A stretch of 64,000 nucleotides of DNA from JADLGL01 sp963823045 (lineage in GTDB: Bacteria > Pseudomonadota > Alphaproteobacteria > Rhizobiales > Kaistiaceae), in assembly GCA_963823045.1 (NCBI GenBank), contig CAWGKA010000009.1, positions 1-64,000 of the forward strand, in the 5' to 3' direction. This document shows, piece after piece, positions 45,546 to 54,166 of this stretch. Both the position numbers and the translations under genes were made by a program. Under the pieces are notes generated by a model. The model was not told the DNA's origin, searched no databases, and saw only the letters and a list, made by a program, of their open reading frames with translations. Each line of letters opens with the position of its first letter. Position 1 is the stretch's first letter.

Positions 45546-47072
45546 CTACGGCGGACCGGCGTTGGTGGTGCCGTCCGGCATGATCGTGCCGGTAAGGTTG
45601 GCGCCTGTCAGATCAATGCCACTGCTGCTTGCCCTGAGTAGGCGCGCCTCAGTCAAATCGGCATTGACAAACTTGGAATCCGTAAGGTTGGCCTGGAGAA
45701 AGTCGGTGCGTATCGCGATTGCATTGGTGAGATCCGCCTGGCGAAGCCTCGCACCGAAGAACGACACGTCGGTCAGGTTCGCGCCGACGAGTTTCGCGCG
45801 TTGCAGATCGACCTGCGGGAGCTGCGACCCCGTCAAATCGGCGCCGCTGAGATCAACGCCAGCGAGCGTGGCCTCAAGGCCGAGCGAGTTTTGCCAGCGG
45901 ACGCCGACCATTGTCGCGCTGCTGAAGCGCGCCTTTTCGAACATAGTGTGATCGAGGATAGCGTTGGTGAAATCGGCGGCGGAAGCGTCGGTCTCATAGA
46001 GCAGCGCGTCGGTCAGGTCGGCGCCGACGAGACTGGCGCGCTTGAGATCGGCCACATTGAGATCGGCGCCGCGCAGATTGGCGCCATCGAGATTGGCGCC
46101 ACCGAGCTTGGCCCGATGCAAAACCGCGCCGGACAGGTTAGCGCCACTGAGATCGGCGCCGGCAAGATCGCGGCGCTTCAGATCTGCTCCGACGAGATCG
46201 CAACCCGGGCAATCGATGGTCGCGCCGGCGAGGAAAGCTTCGCGCTGATCGGCGGGCGGCGGCGAAAGATCCGGCGGCGGCTCCTCAGGGACAGCGCCGG
46301 GCGTGCCATAGATCGGGTTTCCCGCGGCGTCGACTTGATAGATTTCCATTCTGGCCGTGCTGATGAACAGGTCTGGCCGCAACAAACCGTTGGCGGGATC
46401 GACGAGGGTCTGCCCGGGCCGGCGCAGCAGACGGGATTGCGTCGCAATCAGGCGACCGTCGTCAGTTACCTTGCTGCAGTCCTGTTTGACCAGCTGGTTG
46501 CCGACGGGCGTCTCGCCCTCCGCAGGCGGAATGTCGACGCACGTCCAGTCGATCGCACCGAAGAGGGCCTGCACGACCTCGGCGAAACCAAAGGCCCTGG
46601 AGCGTGTATGCGTATCGACGCGGTCGTCCGTCACCGCACGAACGCCTCGCAGGATGCCGGCATCGTCGAACAGGGCGGAGGCAATGATCGGAAAATCGCC
46701 GATCTTGGTGCCCTTGAGGTAGTCGGCGCGAAGCGGGTCCCGGGCGGCCAGGGCGCGATAGTAGAGTTCGTCATCATATTCGAAGTCGACCTCGTGCAGC
46801 CCGTTCGCATCGGCGGGGCACTGAGCGTAGTCGGCGAAGCCGGTGATTGGCAGCGACGGCGGACCGCCATTCGTGCCGCAAGCGAATTGCTGGAAGTTGG
46901 TCGGCTGCGCGCTGACCGGTTGGCCTATCAGGAGATCCCGGATACCAGGCGCGGCATTCTGGGCCGCTGCAATCGTAGTAGTCGCCACAAGGCCGGCTAT
47001 CACTATAGTTGCGAAGCGGAACGGCGAACGCAGCCCGGCGAGCAACTGACATGCCTGAAGAATCATCGGCAA
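45546..47072 (-). CDS. secreted protein: novel N-terminal domain plus pentapeptide repeats (locus 1)
   Basis: 508 residues. After a signal peptide (FATIVIAGLVATTTIAAAQ) comes a domain of about 210 residues with FACGTNGGPPSLPITGFADY, NGLHEVDFEYDDELYYRALA, KGTKIGDFPIIASALFDDAG, ILRGVRAVTDDRV and WTCVDIPPAEGETPVG. The same domain occurs in the gene at 62572; I know no name for it. A Pro-rich linker leads to TIDCPGCDLVGADLKRRDLA and about 40 pentapeptides (beta helix), with a TIMPDGTTN end. The gene sits directly downstream of the intact PQQ dehydrogenase and upstream of cytochrome c, so a structural or scaffolding role around the dehydrogenase is a fair inference. Confidence 0.88.
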   Translation of the reverse strand: MPMILQACQLLAGLRSPFRFATIVIAGLVATTTIAAAQNAAPGIRDLLIGQPVSAQPTNFQQFACGTNGGPPSLPITGFADYAQCPADANGLHEVDFEYDDELYYRALAARDPLRADYLKGTKIGDFPIIASALFDDAGILRGVRAVTDDRVDTHTRSRAFGFAEVVQALFGAIDWTCVDIPPAEGETPVGNQLVKQDCSKVTDDGRLIATQSRLLRRPGQTLVDPANGLLRPDLFISTARMEIYQVDAAGNPIYGTPGAVPEEPPPDLSPPPADQREAFLAGATIDCPGCDLVGADLKRRDLAGADLSGANLSGAVLHRAKLGGANLDGANLRGADLNVADLKRASLVGADLTDALLYETDASAADFTNAILDHTMFEKARFSSATMVGVRWQNSLGLEATLAGVDLSGADLTGSQLPQVDLQRAKLVGANLTDVSFFGARLRQADLTNAIAIRTDFLQANLTDSKFVNADLTEARLLRASSSGIDLTGANLTGTIMPDGTTNAGPP

Positions 47073-47112
47073 CCGCTACTGACTCTGTGGGACGACCCTA
47101 GTCCCGAAAGTT

Positions 47113-47139
47113 GACCGGCGCGGCAAAGCCGCGCCGGTC
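47113..47139 (-). terminator. 12-bp hairpin after PQQ dehydrogenase 1
   Basis: GACCGGCGCGGC, loop AAA and GCCGCGCCGGTC form a perfect stem, followed on the minus strand by AACTTTC. It lies 17 bases beyond the stop at 47156 and has a close relative at 49027, so it was duplicated with the gene. Confidence 0.7.
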
Positions 47140-47155
47140 GTTCCTGTCGTGCGAC

Positions 47156-48862
47156 CTAGAGCGCGAAGAAGTAAAGCGTCCAGGTACGCTGCATATTGAT
47201 GTTGGCCGCGGCGTTCGGATCGTCACCGCGAGTGAGGTAACCACCGTTCGGGAACAGCGTGTTGATGTTCGAGGTACCGACCGGGATGACCACATACTGC
47301 TGACCGTTGACTGCGTAGGTCATCGGCGGCGCCTCGATCGGCGAGCCAAGATTGACACTCCACAGGGTCTCCAGCGTCTGGTCGTCAACGGCGAAGAAGT
47401 CACCGTTCACCATCGACGAGAACACCAGGTGACCACCGGTCGCCAGCGTGCCGCCGTAAGGCGCGAACGGAATGTCGGTCTTCACCGCGATCGTGCCGTC
47501 CGGAGCACCAGCAACCATGGCGCCAGTCGCCACGTCGCTCACGCCGAAGCCGGCGCCGGTCTCCGAGCAGGCCTCAAGCGAGGACCCGTAGGTGTAACCG
47601 GTGAGCGGGCTGTAAGCGGTCGGCTGGAAGTTCACGCCGCCCTGGATGTTCGGGCAGATCACCGGGGCAGTCACTTCGCCGCCGAACGGAGCGATGGCGT
47701 AAGTCTGCGGCGCGGCGTTGCCGAGATCCGGGTTGTACTCGATCGGCTTGCCGGTCTTGTCGTCGATACCGGCAGTCCAGTTGACGACGTTGACGTATTG
47801 CTGAGCCGTCAGGAAGTCACCGTTCGCGGCATCCAGCGTGTAGAGGAAGCCGTTGCGGCCGTAGTGGAGGACGAGCTCCTGACCGTTGGCGTCGGTGACC
47901 AGCATCTGCGTGCCGATCTCGTCATAGTCCCACTGGTCGTTCGGCGTGTACTGGAAGTACCACTGCAACTGACCGGTGTCGCCATCGAGAGCGACCGTGC
48001 TCTGGCTATAGAGGTTGTCGCCCGGACGCAGCGTCGGATCGCCGAACGGCGTCGGGTTGGACACACCGTAGTAGAGCAGGTTGGTGTTGGAGTCGTAGGT
48101 GCCGGTGACCCAGAAGGACGAAGCGCCTTCCAGATAGATGTCGGTGTCCGGCCAGGTCTCGTGGCCAGGCTCACCCGGTCCCGGGATCGCCCACCAATGC
48201 CAGAGCTGCGAGCCGTCGTCAGCGCTGCGCGCATCCAACCAGCCACGCATCGGCGCGTCACCGGCCGGGCCGATGATGATCTTGCCGTCGATGGCGAGCG
48301 GGGCCATCGTGAAGTACTCGTCCGGATCAATCTGCATAGCAGCTTGCCAGAGCATTTCGCCGGTGGCCGCATCGGTCGCCGTAAGGTAGCCATCGCGGGT
48401 GACGGAGTAGACGGTGTCGCCGAGAAGCGCGGCGCCGCGGTTGTTGACGATGCCCGGAGTTTCCGGATCGGTGTCCGGATCCATGATCCAGTTGATGTAG
48501 CCCTGGCGACCGGACGTAACGTCGATGCTGTAAACCGCGCCGGCGCCGTCGACCATGTACATGGTGCCGTCATTGACGAGCGGCGTGCCCTGCAGACCAC
48601 CGCCGAGACCGGCCGGCATCCGCGGGATGAGCGGAACCGCGAAGGCCATCTTGAGATCGCCGACATTGCCGGTGTTGATCTGATCGAGCGGCGAATAGCG
48701 GTGACCGTCGAATGTGCGGTTGTTCGTCAGCCAGTTCTGATCTTCCGGATTGACCAGACGATCATAGGTGACGGTTGCCGCCGACACGGCGCTTGTCGAT
48801 GCAAGCAAGCCGGCGACAAACAAGCCCATTAATGCGTATGGGCGACGGGCTTTGTGGGCCAT
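47156..48862 (-). CDS. PQQ-dependent alcohol dehydrogenase, lanthanide-type signature
   Basis: Intact, 568 residues, with signal peptide (GLFVAGLLASTSAVSAA) and GGGAGG before the ATG. It is an eight-bladed quinoprotein propeller with tryptophan-docking type repeats (VYSIDVTSGRQGYINW, LTATDAATGEMLWQ, LVLHYGRNGFLYTLDAANGD). Ligand positions: D202 in PAGDAPMRGW where methanol dehydrogenases have Glu; N269 in VSNPTPF; catalytic D312 and extra D314 in QWDYDEIGTQ. The D-x-D pair is the accepted mark of lanthanide-dependent (XoxF/ExaF-type) enzymes. There is no vicinal Cys-Cys and no cytochrome domain, so electrons must pass to a separate cytochrome, most likely the one at 44852. Periplasmic; substrate unknown, primary alcohols by family. 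Confidence 0.92.
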   Translation of the reverse strand: MAHKARRPYALMGLFVAGLLASTSAVSAATVTYDRLVNPEDQNWLTNNRTFDGHRYSPLDQINTGNVGDLKMAFAVPLIPRMPAGLGGGLQGTPLVNDGTMYMVDGAGAVYSIDVTSGRQGYINWIMDPDTDPETPGIVNNRGAALLGDTVYSVTRDGYLTATDAATGEMLWQAAMQIDPDEYFTMAPLAIDGKIIIGPAGDAPMRGWLDARSADDGSQLWHWWAIPGPGEPGHETWPDTDIYLEGASSFWVTGTYDSNTNLLYYGVSNPTPFGDPTLRPGDNLYSQSTVALDGDTGQLQWYFQYTPNDQWDYDEIGTQMLVTDANGQELVLHYGRNGFLYTLDAANGDFLTAQQYVNVVNWTAGIDDKTGKPIEYNPDLGNAAPQTYAIAPFGGEVTAPVICPNIQGGVNFQPTAYSPLTGYTYGSSLEACSETGAGFGVSDVATGAMVAGAPDGTIAVKTDIPFAPYGGTLATGGHLVFSSMVNGDFFAVDDQTLETLWSVNLGSPIEAPPMTYAVNGQQYVVIPVGTSNINTLFPNGGYLTRGDDPNAAANINMQRTWTLYFFAL

Positions 48863-49026
48863 GGAAAACCTCCCTAAATATTTCTTTTTTTATTGGTCCC
48901 CCCGAGGGGACACAGGGATTCCTATAGCACCCGCCACGTCGTTCAGTTCTAGGGCCAAAAGGAGAGTTGGACCGCCGACGACCTTGCACGGGTTGTATTG
49001 TTCTTGCCGTCCGCGGAAAAGTTGAT

Positions 49027-49048
49027 CGGCGCGGCCAAAGCCGCGCCG
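49027..49048 (-). terminator. 9-bp hairpin after PQQ dehydrogenase 2
   Basis: CGGCGCGGC, loop CAAA and GCCGCGCCG, followed on the minus strand by AACTTTTC. Nearly the same sequence as the terminator at 47113. Confidence 0.7.
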
Positions 49049-49067
49049 GTCCTTGTTGTTGTGCGAC

Positions 49068-50796
49068 CTAGAGCGCGAAGAAGTAGAGCGTCCAGGTACG
49101 CTGCATGGTTCGCCAGCAGCGCGGCGTTCGGATCGTCGCCGGTCGCCATGATAGTCGCGCCGCCGGGGAAGAAGTTGTTGATCCCGCTGTGCCAACCGGG
49201 ATGACGACGTACTGCTTGCCGTTAACCGCGTAGGTCATCGGCGGCGCCTCGATCGGCGAGCCGAGATTGACGCTCCAGAGCGTCTCCAGCGTCTGATCGT
49301 CGACGGCGAAGAAGTCGCCGTTGACCATCGACGAGAACACGAGGTGACCGGCGGTCGCCAGCGTGACCGCCATACGGCGCGAACGGGATGGCCACCTTCT
49401 CGGCGATCGTACCGTCCGCCGCCGCCGCCACGAAGGCAGCCAGTCGTGACATCGCGGTGCCGGACTTCTGCACGGTCTCGAGCAGCCCTCGAGCGACGGA
49501 CCCGTAGGTGAGGCCGGTCAGCGGGCTGTAGGCAGTCGGCTGGAAGTTCCGCCGCCCTGGAGGTTCGGGCAGGTCATCCGGCGCAACCACAATGTCGCCA
49601 TCGTCGCCAAGCCCACCCACCGGATTGATGGCGTAGGTCTGCGGCGCGGTGTTGCCGAGATCCGGATCGTACTCGACCGGCTTGCCGGTCTTCGGATCGA
49701 TGCCGGCCGTCCAGTTGACGTCGTTGACATATTGCTGTCGCCGTCAGGAAGTCGCCGTTGGTGGCATCCAAGGTGTAGAGGAAGCCGTTGCGGCCGAAGT
49801 GGAGGAGCCGCTCCTGACCGTCGGCGTTGACCAGCATCTGCGTGCCGATCTCGTCATAGTCCCACTGCTCGTTCGGCGTGTACTGGAAGTACCACTCCAA
49901 CTGACCGGTGTCGCCGTTGAGGGCGACCGTGCTCGAGCTGTAGAGGTTGTCGCCCGGACGCAGCGTCGGATCGCCGAACGGCGTCGGGTTGGACACGCCG
50001 TAGATACAGCAGGTTCGAGATCGGGGTCATAGGTGCCGGTGACCCAGAAGGACGAGGCGCCCTCCAGATAGATGTCGGTGTCCGGCCAGGTCTCGTGGCC
50101 GGGCTCGCCCGGACCCGGGATCGACCAGAACTGCCAGAGCTGCGAGCCGTCTTCGGCGCTGCGCGCCTCCAACCAGCCGCGCATCGGCGCGTCGCCGGCC
50201 GGACCCATGATGATCTTGCCGTCGATGGCGAGCGGGGCCATCGTGAAGTACTCGTCCGGATCATGCTGCGTGGCGGCCTGCCAGAGCATCTCGCCGGTGG
50301 CGGCATCGGTCGCCGTCAGGTAGCCGTCGCGGGTGACGGAGTAGACGGTGTCGCCGAGGAGGGCGACGCCGCGGTTGTTCTGGATGCCCGGAATTTCCGG
50401 ATCGGTGTCCGGATCCATGATCCAGTTGATGTAGCCGCGCGTGCCCGACGTAACGTCGATGCTGTAGACCGCGCCAGCGCCGTCGGTCATGTACATGGTG
50501 CCGTCATCGACGAGCGGCGTACCTTGCAGACTGCCGCCCAGGCCGGCCGGCATCCGCGGGATCAGCGGAATCGCGAAGGCCAACTTGAGATCGCCGACAT
50601 TGCCGGTGTTGATCTCATCGAGCGGCGAATAGCGGTGGCCGTCATAGGTGCGGTTGTTCGTCAGCCAGTTCTGATCTTCCGGATTGACCAGACGATCATA
50701 GGTGACGTTTGCCGCCGACACGGCGCTTGTCGATGCAAGCAAACCGGCGACGAATAAGCCCATGAATGCGTATGGGCGACGGGCTTTGTGGGCCAT
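49068..50796 (-). pseudogene. tandem copy of the PQQ dehydrogenase, interrupted by multiple indels
   Basis: ATG 50796 is preceded by GGGGAG at six bases and encodes the same leader (MAHKARRPYAFMGLFVAGLL) as the downstream copy, then VTYDRLVNPEDQNWLTNNRT and DGYLTATDAATGEMLWQ. Up to about 50020 the frame is open. Beyond that at least five frame changes occur (near 50015, 49735, 49555 and several between 49100 and 49500), though all segments remain recognisable to the shared C-terminus TWTLYFFAL. The D-x-D motif (QWDYDEIGTQ) is intact in its fragment. It is either a decaying duplicate or an assembly-damaged functional gene. A duplicate is certain; loss of function is not. Confidence 0.85.
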
Positions 50797-50981
50797 TAGA
50801 TTCTCCCCAGACATTGTCTTTTCTTCCCCAGGCAAGGGGATTGCGCGACCACCTATAACATCGTGTCGATGCCCATCGCCAGCTAAAATAAGATATCGTG
50901 ACGCCGATCGACATTCTCAAACCGGGGTTGTGCAAGATTAATTTCTCAGATTGACCTATCGATTGAGCATCATTCGATTCC

Positions 50982-50997
50982 TAACCCGATTGGGTTA
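50982..50997. promoter_or_regulatory. palindrome TAACCC-GATT-GGGTTA, candidate operator
   Basis: A perfect 6-4-6 inverted repeat in the divergent control region. Same pattern as the sites at 51103 and 44698. Confidence 0.55.
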
Positions 50998-51102
50998 TGA
51001 ACATCCTGCCATATCAATCATGGAGATAGTTTGGGAGAGCAATTGTCGCAAAGAGGCGGCCTGCTCGTCCCACCAGCGCTCCCGCATCCGGCCTGCAAAG
51101 CA

Positions 51103-51118
51103 TAACCCGAATGGGTTA
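51103..51118. promoter_or_regulatory. palindrome TAACCC-GAAT-GGGTTA, candidate operator
   Basis: A second perfect copy, 77 bases upstream of the nuclease-fold gene and 121 bases from the first, consistent with paired binding by one dimeric regulator. Confidence 0.55.
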
Positions 51119-51194
51119 CGTCGCCGACGCCGCTTGTTCTTAACTCGCGGGTGAGCAATACAGTCGCCGTGACGTTGTTGGCGCGGAAGACGAT

Positions 51195-51779
51195 ATGCGA
51201 CGAAGCCTGCTGATCTTACTCGCCCTAGCCCTGGCGACGCCGGCGAGTGCGCAGGTCACCGGCCGCGCGGCAGCGATGGGCAGCGACACGCTGTTTCTCA
51301 ATGGTCAGGTCTACCAACTGTTCGGCATAGACGGCGTCGAGTTCCACCAGTTCTGCTTTGTGGACGGAGAACCGTGGGCCTGCGGGGCATCAGCGACCCG
51401 CGCGATGCAGTCGCTTGTCGACCCGGTCGTGATCACCTGTACGCCGACCGGCGATACCAATGGCGAGGCCATCTATGCCGTGTGCACCAGCGCCGACGGG
51501 GATCTTGCGACGACGATGACCCAGCAGGGCTGGGCGCTGGCCAACCGGGATCAATCGGACGACTATGTCGCGGCCGAGGAGGAAGCGCGCGCCGCCGGCA
51601 ATGGCATCTGGCGCGGCGTCTCGATCGAGCCTTGGACCTACCGGGCGCAGATGGCGGCGATCGCGCAGCGCTACGGCGAGATGATCGCGGAGCCGCTGCG
51701 CGCCGAAGCCGAACAAGCCCTCACTGCCGATGATGCGACGGTCGGCATCTTCGCTCATGTGCCGGTGAGCGATCATTGA
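51195..51779 (+). CDS. secreted SNase-fold protein lacking catalytic arginines
   Basis: A signal peptide (MRRSLLILLALALATPASA) is followed by a staphylococcal-nuclease-like OB fold. LNGQVYQLFGIDGVEFHQFC corresponds to the usual LRLxGIDxPExxQxC; CGASATRAMQSLV, NGEAIYAVCTS and LATTMTQQGWALAN follow, then EEEARAAGNGIWRG. Family catalytic residues are compromised: the first arginine is Gln (VYQLFGID) and the second, normally in GRxVAxC, is Glu (NGEAIYAVC); Asp and Glu of GID..E are retained. Likely a non-catalytic exported homologue. It is divergent from the PQQ dehydrogenase copy, with two palindromes between them. 194 residues. Confidence 0.75.
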   Translation: MRRSLLILLALALATPASAQVTGRAAAMGSDTLFLNGQVYQLFGIDGVEFHQFCFVDGEPWACGASATRAMQSLVDPVVITCTPTGDTNGEAIYAVCTSADGDLATTMTQQGWALANRDQSDDYVAAEEEARAAGNGIWRGVSIEPWTYRAQMAAIAQRYGEMIAEPLRAEAEQALTADDATVGIFAHVPVSDH

Positions 51780-51807
51780 CACCAACGACAGCGCGGCGAC
51801 CAACGAT

Positions 51808-52443
51808 GTGCAGGTGACGGTTGCCGGCGTCGGAGGGAATTTCTTCTCCGACGCAATTCCCTCGCGTGACGTGTTCAATTGGAACGTGGTGGTGGGCGCG
51901 CTCGACCGATGGCAACAGTCGACCGTCGCGGCGGTGTATGCCAGCCTCGTCAGCGCTGTCCGGGCGGACCTCCTGGAACGGCCGAACCGCGTCGAGGAGG
52001 TGACCGATGCCGACAGCTATTACGCTGCCATGACCGAAGCGGCGGCGGCATGGATCGCTGACGGACGTCAGCCGATCCTCCTCGTCGAGGACCCGAGCAC
52101 CCCGCGTTGGATCGGCAACTGGCTCGACGGCGATCTGCCCACGGGAGCAGCGTTGATGCACCGGTCCGATATTGATGCCACGAACTATCTCGGGACGATC
52201 AACGGCATCGACATCTATGTCGGCGTGACGCCCAATAGGACGTCTCTTCTGACCGTCAGCGATATTCTGGAATCAATCAGCTACCGCCTGAATAGCGACG
52301 GTCACGTGTTGCAACTTTCGGATGATGCCGCTGCCAACACGATGACATTCGGCTACGCGCTTGGCATCACGTGGACAGACGATCCGGTCGTCTTGCTCCG
52401 CTACCCGCCGAGTGAAGGCAACAACCCCTATGGGGGGGGCTGA
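51808..52443 (+). CDS. hypothetical protein downstream of the SNase-fold gene
   Basis: The GTG at 51808 is the first usual start after the upstream stop; an ATT at 51775 overlapping that stop is possible, since the frame is open there. The 211 residues are alpha/beta: VQVTVAGVGGNFFSDAIPSR, FNWNVVVGALDRWQQSTVAA, GRQPILLVEDPSTPRWIGNW, NGIDIYVGVTPNRTSLLTVS. No signal peptide or membrane span from this start. Not recognised. Confidence 0.5.
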   Translation: MQVTVAGVGGNFFSDAIPSRDVFNWNVVVGALDRWQQSTVAAVYASLVSAVRADLLERPNRVEEVTDADSYYAAMTEAAAAWIADGRQPILLVEDPSTPRWIGNWLDGDLPTGAALMHRSDIDATNYLGTINGIDIYVGVTPNRTSLLTVSDILESISYRLNSDGHVLQLSDDAAANTMTFGYALGITWTDDPVVLLRYPPSEGNNPYGGG

Positions 52444-52496
52444 GATCCGGGGATGACAATACTCATGCAATCACCGACGCATCGGGAAACGCGGTC

Positions 52497-53609
52497 GTGA
52501 ACCGGCTCCTCGTCTTAGTCATCGGCGCGCTCGGGATCGGGGTCGTCGCCATGATCGTGGTGCTCATGTTTGGCGGCGGCCGCGACGTCCCGACCATCGC
52601 GGGCACGCAACTCGGGCAGACCGACGAAACCGGCGACGCTGTCACGACGCCCGCCGACGCCGAAACGGACGCAGCGTCATTGGCGCTTTTCGACGCCTGG
52701 GCCGACCCCTTGCGCGCTGCAGGGTTCGCCATCGATGCGGGCAACGTCACCAGCGATGGCGACACGCTGGTCGTCAGCAACTTCGGCATGACGGCACCGG
52801 CGGACACGCTGGCATGGCGATTGACTGCGCAGCGCGTCCGCATCGATACGCGGGACGACGGCGGCGCGGCGATCACGCCCGACGGGGCGATGGTGCTTGG
52901 CTTGCCCGACGACAGCAATCCATCGAGTTGGCCGATGACCGCCGAGTCCGTCGACTTCGCGGTCGAGCGAAGCGACGACGGCACCCTATCGTCCTACACG
53001 GCGACGCTCGCAAACATCTCGATCGGCGACGACACGACGTCGGAGCCGATCCTCGCCGCCGAAGCCAGCATGCGGGCTGGTCTCGGCGCTGACGCCACCG
53101 ACAGCGCGGGCGACGCTACGCTTCACTTCAGCGATCTGGTGCTGCCGACGCAAGGGGGCGGACCACTCGGCACGACCATCCATGCGTTCGATGCGGTGTT
53201 CGCCTCGGAGGGCGGAAGATCCGGATTCGCAGCGCCGTGGCGCGGCGAGGGTGCCGCCCTCACGCTCAACAGCATCGCCCTCGATTGGGGCAGCCTGCAT
53301 TTCACCGGTTCGGGCACACTGGCCATCGACGGCGCCGGTCGCCCGGCGGGCACATTGCAGGTGAACATCGAAAACATCTTGTCGGTCCTCGACGCCTTCA
53401 ATGCCGTGCTGCACTTCGATACCGGCGTCGTCGCAGACACCTATGCGGCGCTGTTGCTCGAACTGGGCGACGCCCCGGCATCAGAGACGCTGCCGTTCAC
53501 CATCGACATCACCGACGGCCAGATCATCCTGCGCGGGCAATCGCACGGGATCGCCGACATCGTGCTGGGCACCGTATCAGTTATCTACAGGCCCTTGATC
53601 ATCGAGTAG
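52497..53609 (+). CDS. DUF2125-like exported or anchored protein
   Basis: The GTG start gives NRLLVLVIGALGIGVVAMIV, an N-terminal anchor, then an Asp/Thr-rich linker. A beta-rich body of 300 residues follows with LAWRLTAQRVRIDTR, SWPMTAESVDFAVERSDDG, WRGEGAALTLNSIALDWGSL and SGTLAIDGAGRPAGTLQVNI. The last motif (aGtlalD..grpaGtl.v.i) and the W..GG..l..l.l.WG pattern are those of alphaproteobacterial DUF2125 proteins. 370 residues, intact. Function unknown. Confidence 0.6.
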   Translation: MNRLLVLVIGALGIGVVAMIVVLMFGGGRDVPTIAGTQLGQTDETGDAVTTPADAETDAASLALFDAWADPLRAAGFAIDAGNVTSDGDTLVVSNFGMTAPADTLAWRLTAQRVRIDTRDDGGAAITPDGAMVLGLPDDSNPSSWPMTAESVDFAVERSDDGTLSSYTATLANISIGDDTTSEPILAAEASMRAGLGADATDSAGDATLHFSDLVLPTQGGGPLGTTIHAFDAVFASEGGRSGFAAPWRGEGAALTLNSIALDWGSLHFTGSGTLAIDGAGRPAGTLQVNIENILSVLDAFNAVLHFDTGVVADTYAALLLELGDAPASETLPFTIDITDGQIILRGQSHGIADIVLGTVSVIYRPLIIE

Positions 53610-53640
53610 ATCGCGTTGTCGTCGGCGGTCGACGCGCCAT

Positions 53641-54162
53641 CTAGGGCGAGTTCGCCGGCGGCTGATAGGGCGGACGTCCGAAGAAGATGCCGTTCGCCTG
53701 GCGCCAAGCCGGCGGGGCCATGAAGTCTCCTTGCCACAAACCAATGCCTTCGGCACGCGCCGCCGCCTGGTCGTCTTCATAGGCGTCTGTTTCGTCGGGA
53801 ATGGTCACTGCGAATCCAGACCGGATGTAGCGCTTGCTGATGTCCTCGCCGTTGACGGTGCAAGCGGCGATCACTTGCTGAAGACCGTCGGGACCGCTGA
53901 GGACGTCGCAGACAACCTCCCCTTCGGAGACGATCGTCTGAAGTTGGCGAACAGCCGCAGCAAAGCATTCCCACGGTGCGCCGTTGATATAGCAGATCTG
54001 GCGAGGCGCGACCAATTCCGCGCCGAACAGAAAGACGCGATAGCCCTCGAGCCGCAGCACGTCCGATTCCACGACCTCCGGTGTGCCCCGCAAGGTCCAG
54101 GCAAAACTCGGCGGCGCGAATATCACCAACGCCACGAGGCAAACAGCTAGTCTTCGCAACAC
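53641..54162 (-). CDS. second secreted SNase-fold protein lacking catalytic residues
   Basis: The GTG at 54162 is preferred: GGAG lies seven bases upstream and its signal peptide (RRLAVCLVALVIFAPPSFA) then starts cleanly; the GTG at 54183 overlaps the upstream gene. The body follows the SNase plan: LEGYRVFLFGAELVAPRQIC, NGAPWECFAAAVRQLQ, GLQQVIAACTVNGEDISKRY, DQAAARAEGIGLWQGD. The catalytic Asp/Glu pair of GIDxPE is replaced (GAELVA) and the second arginine is Gln (LQQVIAAC), so nuclease activity is not expected. Distant paralogue of the gene at 51195. Confidence 0.7.
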   Translation of the reverse strand: MLRRLAVCLVALVIFAPPSFAWTLRGTPEVVESDVLRLEGYRVFLFGAELVAPRQICYINGAPWECFAAAVRQLQTIVSEGEVVCDVLSGPDGLQQVIAACTVNGEDISKRYIRSGFAVTIPDETDAYEDDQAAARAEGIGLWQGDFMAPPAWRQANGIFFGRPPYQPPANSP

Positions 54163-54166
54163 AACA

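Larger units (their letters stand above)
50797..51194. other. intergenic, 398 bases, divergent control region with two palindromes
   Basis: This lies between the divergent PQQ dehydrogenase copy and the nuclease-fold gene. It is A+T-rich around 50880-51030 and holds two copies of TAACCC-N4-GGGTTA (next entries), 121 bases apart. Presumed promoters of both flanking genes. Confidence 0.5.

Noticed and set aside
48890..49195. Open frame between the two locus 1 PQQ dehydrogenases
   Set aside because: It covers the terminator and the 3' end of the PQQ copy in a wrong frame.
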